From positions 1-45,391 of the forward strand of contig SXPC01000058.1 of NCBI GenBank assembly GCA_005778225.1: a DNA stretch of 45,391 nucleotides. Direction: 5' to 3'. The notes below the pieces were generated by a model. That model was not told the DNA's origin and ran no database searches. It saw nothing but the letters and a program-made list of their open reading frames with translations. This document shows, piece by piece, positions 26,007 through 33,978 of this stretch. The position numbers were made by a program, and so were the translations under genes. The stretch comes from Planctomyces sp. (GTDB lineage Bacteria; Planctomycetota; Planctomycetia; Planctomycetales; Planctomycetaceae). Numbering within the stretch: position 1 is the stretch's first letter; the number at the start of each line of letters is the position of its first letter.

Positions 26007-27383
26007 ATGATTGGGAACGTAACTATGAAACAGAAGTTTGACTGGACTCACAAAAGCCTTTCTCGTCGCACTGTGTTGAAGGGTGTGGGGGTGACGTTGG
26101 GGTTGCCGTTTTTGGAGGCGATGTGGCCGGCGTCGAAGGTGATGGCGGGGGATGCGTCGGTTGCGTCGAAGGTGTTTCCGACGCGGCTTGCGTGGGTTTA
26201 TTTTCCGAACGGGGTCGTGCAGGATAACTGGGCTCCGACTGGGGCAGGGCGTGAGTTTTCTTTGAATGACACGACGTCGGCACTGGAGAGTGTCCGCGAT
26301 GATGTGACGTTGATCACGAATCTGCGTGTCGATAAAGCGTTTGCCAATGGAGATGGCGCAGGAGATCATGCGCGTTGTGGTGCGGTTTATTTGACGCAGT
26401 CGCAGCCGAAGAAGACGGGCGGGAAGGATGTTTATCTGGGGACGTCGGTCGATCAGGTCGCGGCGCGGGCTGTTGGTGGGCAGACACGACTGGCGTCGCT
26501 GGAACTGGGGACCGAGCGTGGCGAAGAATCGGGGCAGTGTGACTCGGGGTACAGCTGCGTCTACATCAACAACATCTCGTGGCGTTCGCCGACGCAGCCG
26601 ATGCCCAAAGAGACCGATCCACGTCGGGCGTTTGAGCGGCTGTTCGGTGGTGCGGCGAATGATCCGCAGACAGCGCGACGTCTGGAGTCCAGGCAGTCGA
26701 TTCTCGACTTTGTTTCGGGAAGCGCGTCTTCGTTGAAGTCACAGCTTGGGTCCAGTGACCGGGCGAAGATGGAGGAATATTTCCAGAGCGTGCGCGATGT
26801 CGAGCAGAGGATTGAACGATTCTCGACGATGCCCGCGATCGATGTGCCTGCGGAGTATCTGCCTCCTGAAGATCCGGGATCGCATGAGAACCGCCTGCGT
26901 TTGATGTACGACCTGATCGCGATTGCGTTTCAAACCGATGCGACGCGCATTGCGACCTATATGCTGGCGAACGCGCAGACGAACCGGGTGTATCGCAATC
27001 TCGGCGTCTCGGAAGGTCACCACCAGCTGACTCACAGCACGAACCGCGAGGAAGAGATTCGCAAGATCGACCGCTTCCTGCTGGCCGAGTTTGTTCGCTT
27101 CGTCGAGAAGATGAAGTCGATTCCCGAAGGAGATGGAACGCTGCTGGATCACAGCATCATCTGCTACGGCAGCGGGATGGATGACGGGCGTAAGCACGGG
27201 CATGCGAACGTGCCGTGTGTGGTGGCCGGGAAGGGGAACGGGGCGGTCACGAACGGCGTTGTGCTGCAGGCGGCGAACGAGACTCCGATGGCAAATCTAT
27301 TCCTGTCGATGCTGAATGCGACGGGGGCCAACGTAGAACGGTTTGGAGACAGCACGGGGATGCTGGCAGGACTCAAAAGTTAG
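26007..27383 (+). CDS. Tat-exported DUF1552 protein
   Basis: This 458-residue protein has a twin-arginine signal (SRRTVLKGVGVTLGLPFLEA, from about residue 19), so it is folded before export. The rest is a DUF1552 domain related in layout to the alkaline-phosphatase-like DUF1501 group; GAGDHARCGAVYLT and YGSGMDDGRKHGHANVP are visible. It follows the DUF1592 gene on the same strand and is probably its functional partner. The frame is open back to 25908, but I chose the ATG at 26007 because of the strong AGAAGGG site. The ATG at 26025 is a weaker alternative. The reaction is unknown. Confidence 0.86.
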   Translation: MIGNVTMKQKFDWTHKSLSRRTVLKGVGVTLGLPFLEAMWPASKVMAGDASVASKVFPTRLAWVYFPNGVVQDNWAPTGAGREFSLNDTTSALESVRDDVTLITNLRVDKAFANGDGAGDHARCGAVYLTQSQPKKTGGKDVYLGTSVDQVAARAVGGQTRLASLELGTERGEESGQCDSGYSCVYINNISWRSPTQPMPKETDPRRAFERLFGGAANDPQTARRLESRQSILDFVSGSASSLKSQLGSSDRAKMEEYFQSVRDVEQRIERFSTMPAIDVPAEYLPPEDPGSHENRLRLMYDLIAIAFQTDATRIATYMLANAQTNRVYRNLGVSEGHHQLTHSTNREEEIRKIDRFLLAEFVRFVEKMKSIPEGDGTLLDHSIICYGSGMDDGRKHGHANVPCVVAGKGNGAVTNGVVLQAANETPMANLFLSMLNATGANVERFGDSTGMLAGLKS

Positions 27384-27434
27384 GGATGACGGATGAGCCG
27401 GAAAACGCCAACGTGCCATGCTTGCGGGTTTGGG

Positions 27435-28226
27435 CTGTCTCTTACCCACATTTCCGCCTCATCGTCCGTCTTGTTTGCAGGATGAGTTGGAGTTTGGTGG
27501 TGCCGCGCCACAGGGTCAGCTAGCCCGGGGAGCCGTCGTGCTTTCGGCCCAGGAAGCCGCCGAGCATCGCCAGTTGGCGGAGGAACTCCTGGATCGTCCA
27601 GCTTCCTTCGGGCCAGCGCTGTTTGTACTGGGGACTCTCGGCAGTGCGGTGGTCATAAAGCGCTTCGACCCATTCTGTCGGGGCCACTTGATCAGGGGCA
27701 CGCTGGGGCTCGATCGCGGCGACCGACTTCATTCTCAGCAGACGGATCGCCGTCACGCTGAGCACTCCCGTGATGCGGGCCAGCCTCGCGCCGGTCTGGG
27801 ATTGACGTTCTTCCACCTGACAGCCGGTTTTGAGGGCCTTGTGATACTCTTCGATCAGCGGACGCCGGGTATACATCGCTGTGATGGCTTGAGCATCTTC
27901 TAACGACGTGATGGCATGAGAGCTATAAAGCACCCAGCGCAGCGTCCAAACTCCGCTTCGGCCCACGCCTGCACCTCCCACACGATCTGCGACATCTCTG
28001 GCGACCTTGCCCATGACGACTCCTTCCTGATGCACTCTTCCTGAGATCTGTCCGATGCTCCCGAACACTTCGCGCAAGCTCACATCCGTCGCCCCCAGAG
28101 GGCAAACCCAATGCCAATGCCCCCTCACTCACACCACCACAAAAATCCCCGAGCCAAACAACACCCACCGGCCACCGAAGAAATGTAAAAATGACAGTGG
28201 GTTGTAAAAATGTGGGTAAGAGACAG
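27435..28226. mobile_element. decayed IS4-family (IS50-like) insertion sequence
   Basis: The ends are 19-base inverted repeats, CTGTCTCTTACCCACATTT at 27435-27453 and its perfect complement at 28208-28226. They differ from the Tn5/IS50 mosaic end at only a few positions. The element is about 790 bases, roughly half an intact IS50-type element, and keeps only the C-terminal part of the transposase. The nine flanking bases on each side do not match, so no target duplication is visible. Instead, about 27 bases on each side (containing GTGCCATGCT and its complement) are themselves inverted copies. Either the end repeats are longer than 19 bases or the element landed inside a palindrome. Confidence 0.8.
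27520..28128 (-). pseudogene. IS4-family transposase, C-terminal remnant
   Basis: The conserved part is WVLYSSHAITSLEDAQ followed by the YREK signature of IS4-family enzymes: MYTRRPLIEEYHKALKTG, with Y-x2-R-x3-E-x6-K exact. This includes the catalytic Glu of the DDE triad. The two Asp residues and the DNA-binding N-terminus are missing, since only 80 bases remain between the first codon and the element end. The first 60 residues do not look like transposase, so an internal deletion or frameshift lies near 27950. It cannot be an active transposase. Confidence 0.83.
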
Positions 28227-28306
28227 CTCAAAGCTGTGAGCATGGCACTTTGGGAAGATCCTCGCTGAATTAAGTGGGGATTGGTATTAGTTTCAAATTC
28301 AGAAAC

Positions 28307-28344
28307 GCAAAGAGCACGTTCACAATAGTGAGCGTGCTCTTTGC
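28307..28344. terminator. strong hairpin downstream of the LamG-kinase gene
   Basis: A 17-base stem (GCAAAGAGCACGTTCAC against GTGAGCGTGCTCTTTGC, with one G-U type mismatch) closes on the four-base loop AATA. It lies about 70 bases beyond the kinase stop on the minus strand. Neither side has a long T-run, so its role as a terminator is tentative; it may protect the 3' end of the transcript. Confidence 0.5.
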
Positions 28345-28361
28345 ATTTAATGTCGTTGTCA

Positions 28362-28394
28362 GCTCGGCACGGCTGGCACAGCCGTGGCACACGA
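28362..28394. repeat. family F half element
   Basis: CTCGGCACGGCTGGCACAGC followed by CGTGGCACACGAG forms one hairpin and matches the right arm of the family F element at 15569-15650. It lies just beyond the kinase stop. Confidence 0.7.
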
Positions 28395-28415
28395 GAGTCG
28401 AAGAAGAATCTTCCA

Positions 28416-31073
28416 TTAGTTGCTGGAGGCGGCGACGCCGGCGGGAGTCGGTTGCTGGTTGCCGGCTTCGTACATCTGGCGGACTTCGTCGTCGGAGAGT
28501 GGGCGGTTGTAGATGGCGAATTCGTCGATCAGTCCACGGAAGCCTAAGCGTGAGCCCGTTGTTTCCTGGGCCTGTCCCAGCATGAGACCAGTCGGGACTT
28601 CGGCAGTCAGTAGCGGGCCTTTCTTGGCAGATTCTTTCTGGCCATCCAGGTACACCGTCAGGACAGCCTGCTCTTCGCCCGCTACAGGACGGATCGTCCC
28701 GACGACCTGATGCCAGTCGCCAGCGGTGAAGTCGCTGGTCGTTTCGACCTCGATCTGGTTACGGGTATTGATCGGTCCCGTGGAGAACTGAAGAACACCT
28801 TTGCCCTTGATGCGGTGAATGCGCCAGGACGTTCGTCCGCGGTTCATCAGGGCGTAGCTTTCATTGTTTTCTGGATCAGCGCGGAACCAGACGGCCAGCG
28901 TCACGCCTTTGGAGAAATCGACCTGCTGCAGAAACTCGTGAGAAACCCCAATAAACTCGTCGGCGAGTTTGTTCTGGAAGCCGACAGCTTCTTTGTTCTC
29001 AAAGCGGCCTGGGGCTGGCTGAACATTGCGCGAGGCGAGCTTGGCTTTGGCAATAGGGGATTTACCCGCCTGATTGTCAGCGGCTGTACCCTTGTTGTCT
29101 TTGCCCTTCAAAAATGTGCTGTGCCAGACGAGGGTTTCGTCATCCTGCATCTGCTTGGTGTAGGCCAGCCAGCGTTCTTCAGGAGAGGCGGGAGTTGCTG
29201 GCTTGTCTTCTTTCCTGTCTGGCTTTTTCTCGTCAGGTTTCTTCTCGTTTGTCTTCGGCGTATTCGCGGGAGTCATCGCGACATCGACGCCGGGGGGCTT
29301 TTCGTCAGGCTTTTTGTTGGCGACTGAGGTGTCTGTCGGTGGCTTTGGTTTCTCGCCTTCCGGTTTTGGTTTTTTCTCTTCGTTCTTCTTATTGTTGTTC
29401 GGTTTCTTTTCCTCGTTTTTCGCGACGTTATTCGAGGCTGGCTTGGTTTCTGCGGGCTGATTCTTCTTCGACTCATCAACCTTTTTGTCGATCTGCTGCT
29501 GCGTCATCGGCGATGGCGAAACTTCGCGGGAATTCTTATTGAACAGGCTTGAGACGGAATAAAAGACGATGAACAGAACCGCGATCATCAGCGTCGAAAT
29601 CGCGGCGACGAGTGTGACCGTCTGGGAGTCGTTGTTCTTCTTTTTGATCGGCTTCGTATTTGTCACGCGAGAGCGGGAGCCGATGGTCGAACGTGCGTTG
29701 ATTGTAGACGGCGGAGCCATTGTCGCCGTGCCGCCGCGAGCTGTTGCAGCGGCGGCTTTCTTGCGTGGGACAGACGGGAGATCGAGCTCGGCCATTTCGT
29801 TGATGGCCTTGAGGAACTCATCTTCTGCCTGGCTGGACTGAGTGCCGCTGTCTTTGGTGACGCCCGAGGGGGAGGCTGGCTTCTTCGTGTCGCTGGACGA
29901 ATTGATTTTAGCGTCTGCCGTGGGCGTGTCCTGATTGATCAGGTTGAAATTGATCTGCGAGGCTTCCGGGCTGCGGCCGAGGTATTCATCGATCTCGCTG
30001 ATGCGGAATTTGACCGCGGTTGGATCGTAGGGCGGGACGATCCGCGAGGCATAAGGCGTGAGCGCCTGAATGACCTCTTCGCAATTCTGGAAGCGGTCTT
30101 CCGGCTTTTTGGCCAGCATTTTATGGATGGCGGCGGCGAGCTCGTCGGGGATATCCGGGACGTGCTGTTTGATGTGGACCGGCGGTTCCATCTGGTTGAG
30201 AAGGAGCTTCTGGGCCGTCGTCTTGCCGGGGAAGAGGACCTTGCCGGAGATGATGGTGTAGAATGTGGCTCCGAGGCTGTAGATGTCGGCACGAGGGTCG
30301 ACTTTATGAGAATCGAGGGCCTGTTCGGGAGCGATGTAATCGATGGTGCCGAGCTGGTTTTCAGCGACTGTCAGAGAATGGTTCTGCGTCCCGTCGAAGC
30401 AGGCGACGAGTCCGAGATCGAGAACTTTGATTTCGCCCGACGTCGCGACCAGGAGGTTGCCGGGTTTGATATCGCGGTGAACCATGCCGTTCTTGTGGGC
30501 ATGCTGGAGGGCGCTGGCGGCCTGCATCATGTAATCAGCGGCCTGCTGATACGGAATCGGGCCGAACTTGATGACCTGATTGGCTGCGTCAATCCCTTCG
30601 ACATACTCCATCACGAAGTAGGGGATGCCGTTTTCCTGATCGAAATCGTAGGCGCGGATGATGTTGTGGTGCTGGAGCCCTGCGACAGCACGCGCTTCTC
30701 GTGTGAAGCGGGCGAGGACTTCTTTCTGCATGTGCTTGGGAATGTTCTGGCGGACGACCTTGATCGCGACGAGTCGCTGCATCGTGATCTGTTCGGCGAG
30801 ATAAACTTTCCCCATTCCACCGGCTCCGAGGAGCTCGAGGAATTTGTACTTGCCAATGTAAAAGCCTTTGAAGCGGCCTTCGAGGAGCTGGCGGACCTGA
30901 TAAGTCGTGCAGACTTTATTCTTGATGAGGATCAGGGCGAGCTTTTGCGGATCCTGAGCGGTTGGTCCTAAGCTTTTCAGCTGTGTCCTCAGGGTATCGA
31001 GCAGATTTTTGTGAACCAGCTGGCTGGACTCGAGGACCGCCAGAAGTTCTTCACCTGTCGTTGGTTTGCCCAT
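28416..31073 (-). CDS. transmembrane Ser/Thr kinase with LamG-like extracytoplasmic domain
   Basis: This 885-residue kinase has an N-terminal helical segment (1-70) and a kinase domain (about 76-340). The kinase domain has GAGGMG (83-88), Lys105 in VAIKVV, HRDIKPGN (199-206), DLG replacing DFG (219-221) and IAPEQA. A Ser/Thr/Ala-rich linker leads to one membrane helix (about 485-511). Beyond it lie a Lys/Pro/Glu-rich stretch (about 535-640) and a concanavalin/LamG-like domain (about 645-870, with VTLAVWFRADPEN, WHQVVGTI and GLIDEFAIYNRPLSDDEV). The topology suggests a sensor that binds a ligand, perhaps carbohydrate, outside the membrane and phosphorylates proteins inside. DLG is common in planctomycete kinases and does not by itself imply inactivity. 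Confidence 0.88.
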   Translation of the reverse strand: MGKPTTGEELLAVLESSQLVHKNLLDTLRTQLKSLGPTAQDPQKLALILIKNKVCTTYQVRQLLEGRFKGFYIGKYKFLELLGAGGMGKVYLAEQITMQRLVAIKVVRQNIPKHMQKEVLARFTREARAVAGLQHHNIIRAYDFDQENGIPYFVMEYVEGIDAANQVIKFGPIPYQQAADYMMQAASALQHAHKNGMVHRDIKPGNLLVATSGEIKVLDLGLVACFDGTQNHSLTVAENQLGTIDYIAPEQALDSHKVDPRADIYSLGATFYTIISGKVLFPGKTTAQKLLLNQMEPPVHIKQHVPDIPDELAAAIHKMLAKKPEDRFQNCEEVIQALTPYASRIVPPYDPTAVKFRISEIDEYLGRSPEASQINFNLINQDTPTADAKINSSSDTKKPASPSGVTKDSGTQSSQAEDEFLKAINEMAELDLPSVPRKKAAAATARGGTATMAPPSTINARSTIGSRSRVTNTKPIKKKNNDSQTVTLVAAISTLMIAVLFIVFYSVSSLFNKNSREVSPSPMTQQQIDKKVDESKKNQPAETKPASNNVAKNEEKKPNNNKKNEEKKPKPEGEKPKPPTDTSVANKKPDEKPPGVDVAMTPANTPKTNEKKPDEKKPDRKEDKPATPASPEERWLAYTKQMQDDETLVWHSTFLKGKDNKGTAADNQAGKSPIAKAKLASRNVQPAPGRFENKEAVGFQNKLADEFIGVSHEFLQQVDFSKGVTLAVWFRADPENNESYALMNRGRTSWRIHRIKGKGVLQFSTGPINTRNQIEVETTSDFTAGDWHQVVGTIRPVAGEEQAVLTVYLDGQKESAKKGPLLTAEVPTGLMLGQAQETTGSRLGFRGLIDEFAIYNRPLSDDEVRQMYEAGNQQPTPAGVAASSN

Positions 31074-31535
31074 ACCTGGAAACCTCGATCTGTGAACAGG
31101 ATCTGAAGGCGCTCAGATCATGTCGTGGTCAGACCACTCTCGACTCATGTTGCACGATGGGTTTTGGCTGAATCTCGACAGGAAATCAACCGTCGAACAC
31201 ATCAAAATGTGGCGACGTTCCGGAACATGTTGATAGATAAGGAGAAACGACTTGAGGCACTGAGAATACGGGTTGGGAAATTACCAGTGAAACGAATCGG
31301 TTCCATGTTTGGATGTGATTCACTGCGAACGCAGCATGATGAAATTATAATGAACACTTAGACGAATTGGGACAGACAAAAGACAATGGATGCGTCGGAT
31401 TCTTTGGAATTTTTGTCAGTTGTCACGGGAGATATCGGATGACAGGACGTTAGGATTATGCAGGAAAATCGAGCCCATCGTGAGATGGTGACTCAACAAA
31501 GTTGTCTGACCAGTGTGGTCCAAGATCGAGGTGAG
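31074..31535. other. intergenic region between divergent genes
   Basis: About 460 bases lie between the kinase (leftward) and Maf (rightward). The open frames in it (such as 31125-31361) lack ribosome binding sites and recognisable domains. No repeat family copy is seen. The last 78 bases are in frame with Maf and could be coding if translation starts at 31458. Confidence 0.4.
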
Positions 31536-32171
31536 ATGCAAGAGAATTCTGGTTTGATCCTGGCTTCGCGGTCGCCACGTCGCAGGGAACTGCTGGCGCA
31601 TCTGGCGGGGGTGGACGGATTTGAAGTCTTTGCTCCCCCAAACTCGGAGGAACTGGGATTCGAGGATTGTCATGATCTGGAAAGTATTCAGGCTCGCATG
31701 ACCGAGATCTCGCGAGGGAAAATCGCCCAGGTGCGGACTCACGCCCAGACAAGCGACTCGCGAGCAGTTCTCGGAGCGGATACGATCGTCGTTGCCCAGG
31801 CTGATGATGGGAGTCTCGTTGTTCTCGGACAGCCTCCGGTCGAGGGTGACTGGAAAGCCGTCGTCAGGGAATGGTTCACGCGATACTACTTTCAGCGTCC
31901 GCATCTTGTGCTGACGTCGGTGACTCTTGATCTTGGACTCGAGGTGAAAAGCAAAGTCGTCCGGACGGAGGTTTCGTTTCGGGAGGATTCGAAGGGGCTG
32001 GTCGAGTGGTATCTATCGACGGGCGAGTCCCTGGGCAAAGCGGGTGGATATGGGATTCAGGGTGCAGCGGGGGTGTTTATTGAACGTGTCGAGGGGAGCC
32101 TGACGAATGTGATTGGGCTGCCGATGTTTGAAACGCGGGAGTTGCTGGAAGAAGCGGGGCTTCTCCCGTAG
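31536..32171 (+). CDS. maf: Maf-type nucleoside triphosphate pyrophosphatase
   Basis: From the ATG at 31536 this is a 211-residue Maf/YhdE-like enzyme. It hydrolyses dTTP, UTP or modified nucleotides to monophosphates, as a house-cleaning or division-linked factor. LASRSPRRRELL near the N-terminus, GADTIV in the middle and GKAGGYGIQG late in the chain match the family. An upstream ATG at 31458 would add 26 residues unlike Maf; AGGTGAG precedes 31536. The loop around residues 84-110 is longer than in E. coli relatives. The TAG stop lies inside the first bases of a family B repeat. Confidence 0.85.
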   Translation: MQENSGLILASRSPRRRELLAHLAGVDGFEVFAPPNSEELGFEDCHDLESIQARMTEISRGKIAQVRTHAQTSDSRAVLGADTIVVAQADDGSLVVLGQPPVEGDWKAVVREWFTRYYFQRPHLVLTSVTLDLGLEVKSKVVRTEVSFREDSKGLVEWYLSTGESLGKAGGYGIQGAAGVFIERVEGSLTNVIGLPMFETRELLEEAGLLP

Positions 32172-32262
32172 GGTCCGCTGTGCGGACCGTAGAACGGTAT
32201 CATACAATTGGATACGCGATAAAAAGTGAAGCCGGATTGACGGTCCGCACAGCGGACCCTAC
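32168..32262. repeat. family B palindromic element
   Basis: Inverted arms each contain GGTCCGCTGTGCGGACC or its complement, with the ends GTAGGG and CCCTAC; the total length is about 95 bases. The left end supplies the TAG stop of maf and the right end lies 11 bases before the dihydrouridine synthase start. The interior (about 45 bases) differs from that of the copy at 8203-8331, so only the arms are conserved. Confidence 0.9.
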
Positions 32263-32273
32263 TGGAGAGAGAC

Positions 32274-33347
32274 TTGTCTCTGATTTCGACGGAAGATGCG
32301 GGAATTGTCATTGGAGGGCGTCGGCTGGCGTCGCGGTATTTTCTTGCGCCGTTGGCGGGGTATACGCAGCTGGCGTTTCGGACGGTCATGCGCGAGCAGG
32401 GGGGAATGGGGCTGGCGACGACGGACCTGGTCCTCGCGACTCACTTGGCGCACGAGCATCGACGGTCGTTGGAGCTGGTCAGGACGTGGGGTGAGGACTC
32501 GGCCAACTGTGATCGTCCGCTGACGGTGCAGATTTATGGCAGTCAGATTAAGGACATGGTGCGGGCCTGCAAGTGGCTGGTCGATCATGGGTATGAAGCG
32601 ATCGATCTCAACATGGGTTGCCCGATGGCGAAGATCAATGGGAATGGGGGTGGCGCGAGGTTGATGTGCGATGCAGCCGGGGCTCGCGCGACGGCGGAGG
32701 CACTCGTCAATGCGGTCAATGTTCCTGTCACGATCAAGATGCGTCTCGGCTGGGACCGTGACACGATCACCGCACCGGAACTAGCCCGTCAGTTTGAAAA
32801 CGTCGGCATTGCGGCGGTGACGGTGCATGGGCGGACGCGAGAACAGGGTTTTCATGGACGGGTTTCGCTGGAGGGGATTGCTGCGGTCGTTGATGCGGTT
32901 TCTACGATCCCTGTGGTCGGAAACGGCGATGTCCTTACGCCGGAGGATGCATTGCGAATGCGGCAGGTGACAGGGTGTCATGCGGTCGCGATTGGACGGG
33001 GGGCGATGATGGATCCCTGGATCTTTCGGAAGCTGGCGCAGATGACACAGGGAGAGGAAGTGACGCAGCCGACGAAGGACGAGCAGATCGGATTTCTACG
33101 CCGACACTTCGCGCTGATGGTCGAATTGCATCCGCACGACTGCTGCTTTTTGTTTCGCAAGTTTGCCGCGTGGTATGGAGCGAAGCTGGGGATTCCGGAA
33201 GAGCTGGAAGATCGCCTGCGCAAGTTTGAATCGCCGGAGGAGTTTGAGCAGATTGCGGAGTTGATCGAACAGCGACATGGGGAGCGAGAGAGTTTGATTC
33301 CGACGGCGCTGGTGAAGGTGCCGAATGGACCGGTGGAGCATTGGTGA
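32274..33347 (+). CDS. dusB: tRNA-dihydrouridine synthase
   Basis: This 357-residue flavoenzyme reduces uridine to dihydrouridine in tRNA. The N-terminal TIM barrel shows LAPLAGYT, the catalytic Cys in NMGCPMAKINGNGGGARLM, the FMN-binding TVHGRTREQGFHG, GNGDVLTPEDA and AIGRGAMMDPWIF. A C-terminal helical region (about 250-357) follows. The catalytic loop resembles DusB more than DusA or DusC, so the subclass is tentative. The start is a TTG at 32274 with GGAG seven bases upstream, directly after the family B repeat. The last 40 residues are not clearly conserved. Confidence 0.87.
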   Translation: MSLISTEDAGIVIGGRRLASRYFLAPLAGYTQLAFRTVMREQGGMGLATTDLVLATHLAHEHRRSLELVRTWGEDSANCDRPLTVQIYGSQIKDMVRACKWLVDHGYEAIDLNMGCPMAKINGNGGGARLMCDAAGARATAEALVNAVNVPVTIKMRLGWDRDTITAPELARQFENVGIAAVTVHGRTREQGFHGRVSLEGIAAVVDAVSTIPVVGNGDVLTPEDALRMRQVTGCHAVAIGRGAMMDPWIFRKLAQMTQGEEVTQPTKDEQIGFLRRHFALMVELHPHDCCFLFRKFAAWYGAKLGIPEELEDRLRKFESPEEFEQIAELIEQRHGERESLIPTALVKVPNGPVEHW

Positions 33348-33368
33348 TGGGAATGCGTCGAACTCACT

Positions 33369-33455
33369 TAGGGTGCTGGTGAGGCTTTGTGAACCTCACC
33401 CAACGTGAGCTTGAACGTCGTTTTGGTGCGATTCGAAGACTCACCAGCACCCTAC
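33369..33455. repeat. family G palindromic element
   Basis: TAGGGTGCTGGTGAGGCTTT at the left and the inverted copy ending ACTCACCAGCACCCTAC at the right give an 87-base palindrome between the convergent dihydrouridine synthase and fliS genes. At 33471-33483 a family H-like word (CCCGCTCGCCTAA) leads towards the fliS stop. Confidence 0.87.
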
Positions 33456-33488
33456 TTTTCCCGGCTTCCGCCCGCTCGCCTAAGAGGG

Positions 33489-33908
33489 TTACATGACCCA
33501 GTCGAGGGATTTGTGTTCTTCGGGGGTTTCGAGGGCTTTGTCGCCGAGGGCGTCGATGAGGTCGGACCAGGTGCGGTGGTGTTTTTCGAGGATGAGGATG
33601 GCGTTTTCGATCTGGGTCGGGTTGCGTGAGAACTCGGCTTCCATGAGATTGCGGTAGACAAAGACGAACAAGCCGCGGAGGTCTTTGATCATGTCGGGTT
33701 GTTGATCGTCTTTGAGGCCTGCGAGGAGTTCGGAGACCATTTCGCGGGAGCGAGAGAGGGCATCGCCGAGGGATTCGTAATCGCCCATTTCGAGAGCGGC
33801 CTGGGCGAAGCGGGCAAAACGCAGCGCTGCCTCCACGACGATCAGGTGCAAACGGTGTGGCGGTGCCGTCAGGACGGACATTTCGAGATATTCGTTTTGT
33901 GGATTCAT
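33489..33908 (-). CDS. fliS: flagellar export chaperone FliS
   Basis: This 139-residue helical protein matches FliS, which binds the C-terminus of flagellin in the cytoplasm and prevents premature assembly. MNPQNEYLEMSVLTAPPHRLHLIVVEAALRFARFA is the family's first helix pair, and LRGLFVFVYRNLMEAEFSRNPTQIENAILILE the later helices. The start at 33908 (MNPQNEY) fits the family better than the ATG nine bases upstream; neither has a good ribosome binding site. It lies directly downstream of fliD (about 70 bases), the usual order, and is probably co-transcribed with it. Confidence 0.9.
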   Translation of the reverse strand: MNPQNEYLEMSVLTAPPHRLHLIVVEAALRFARFAQAALEMGDYESLGDALSRSREMVSELLAGLKDDQQPDMIKDLRGLFVFVYRNLMEAEFSRNPTQIENAILILEKHHRTWSDLIDALGDKALETPEEHKSLDWVM

Positions 33909-33937
33909 TGGTCGCATTCGCTATGGGACGTCGTTTA

Positions 33938-33970
33938 CTGGGGGTCAGCTGGAAATCCTGACCCCAGCCA
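33938..33970. repeat. family A half element
   Basis: One hairpin (CTGGGGGTCAG ... CTGACCCCAGCCA), matching the right arm of the element at 5735-5822, lies between fliS and fliD. It begins eight bases after the fliD stop codon in the direction of transcription. Confidence 0.8.
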
Positions 33971-33978
33971 CCCGACGC

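Noticed and set aside
31125-31361. 78-codon open frame between the kinase and maf
   Set aside because: It has no ribosome binding site or recognisable domain, and its composition is unlike neighbouring genes.
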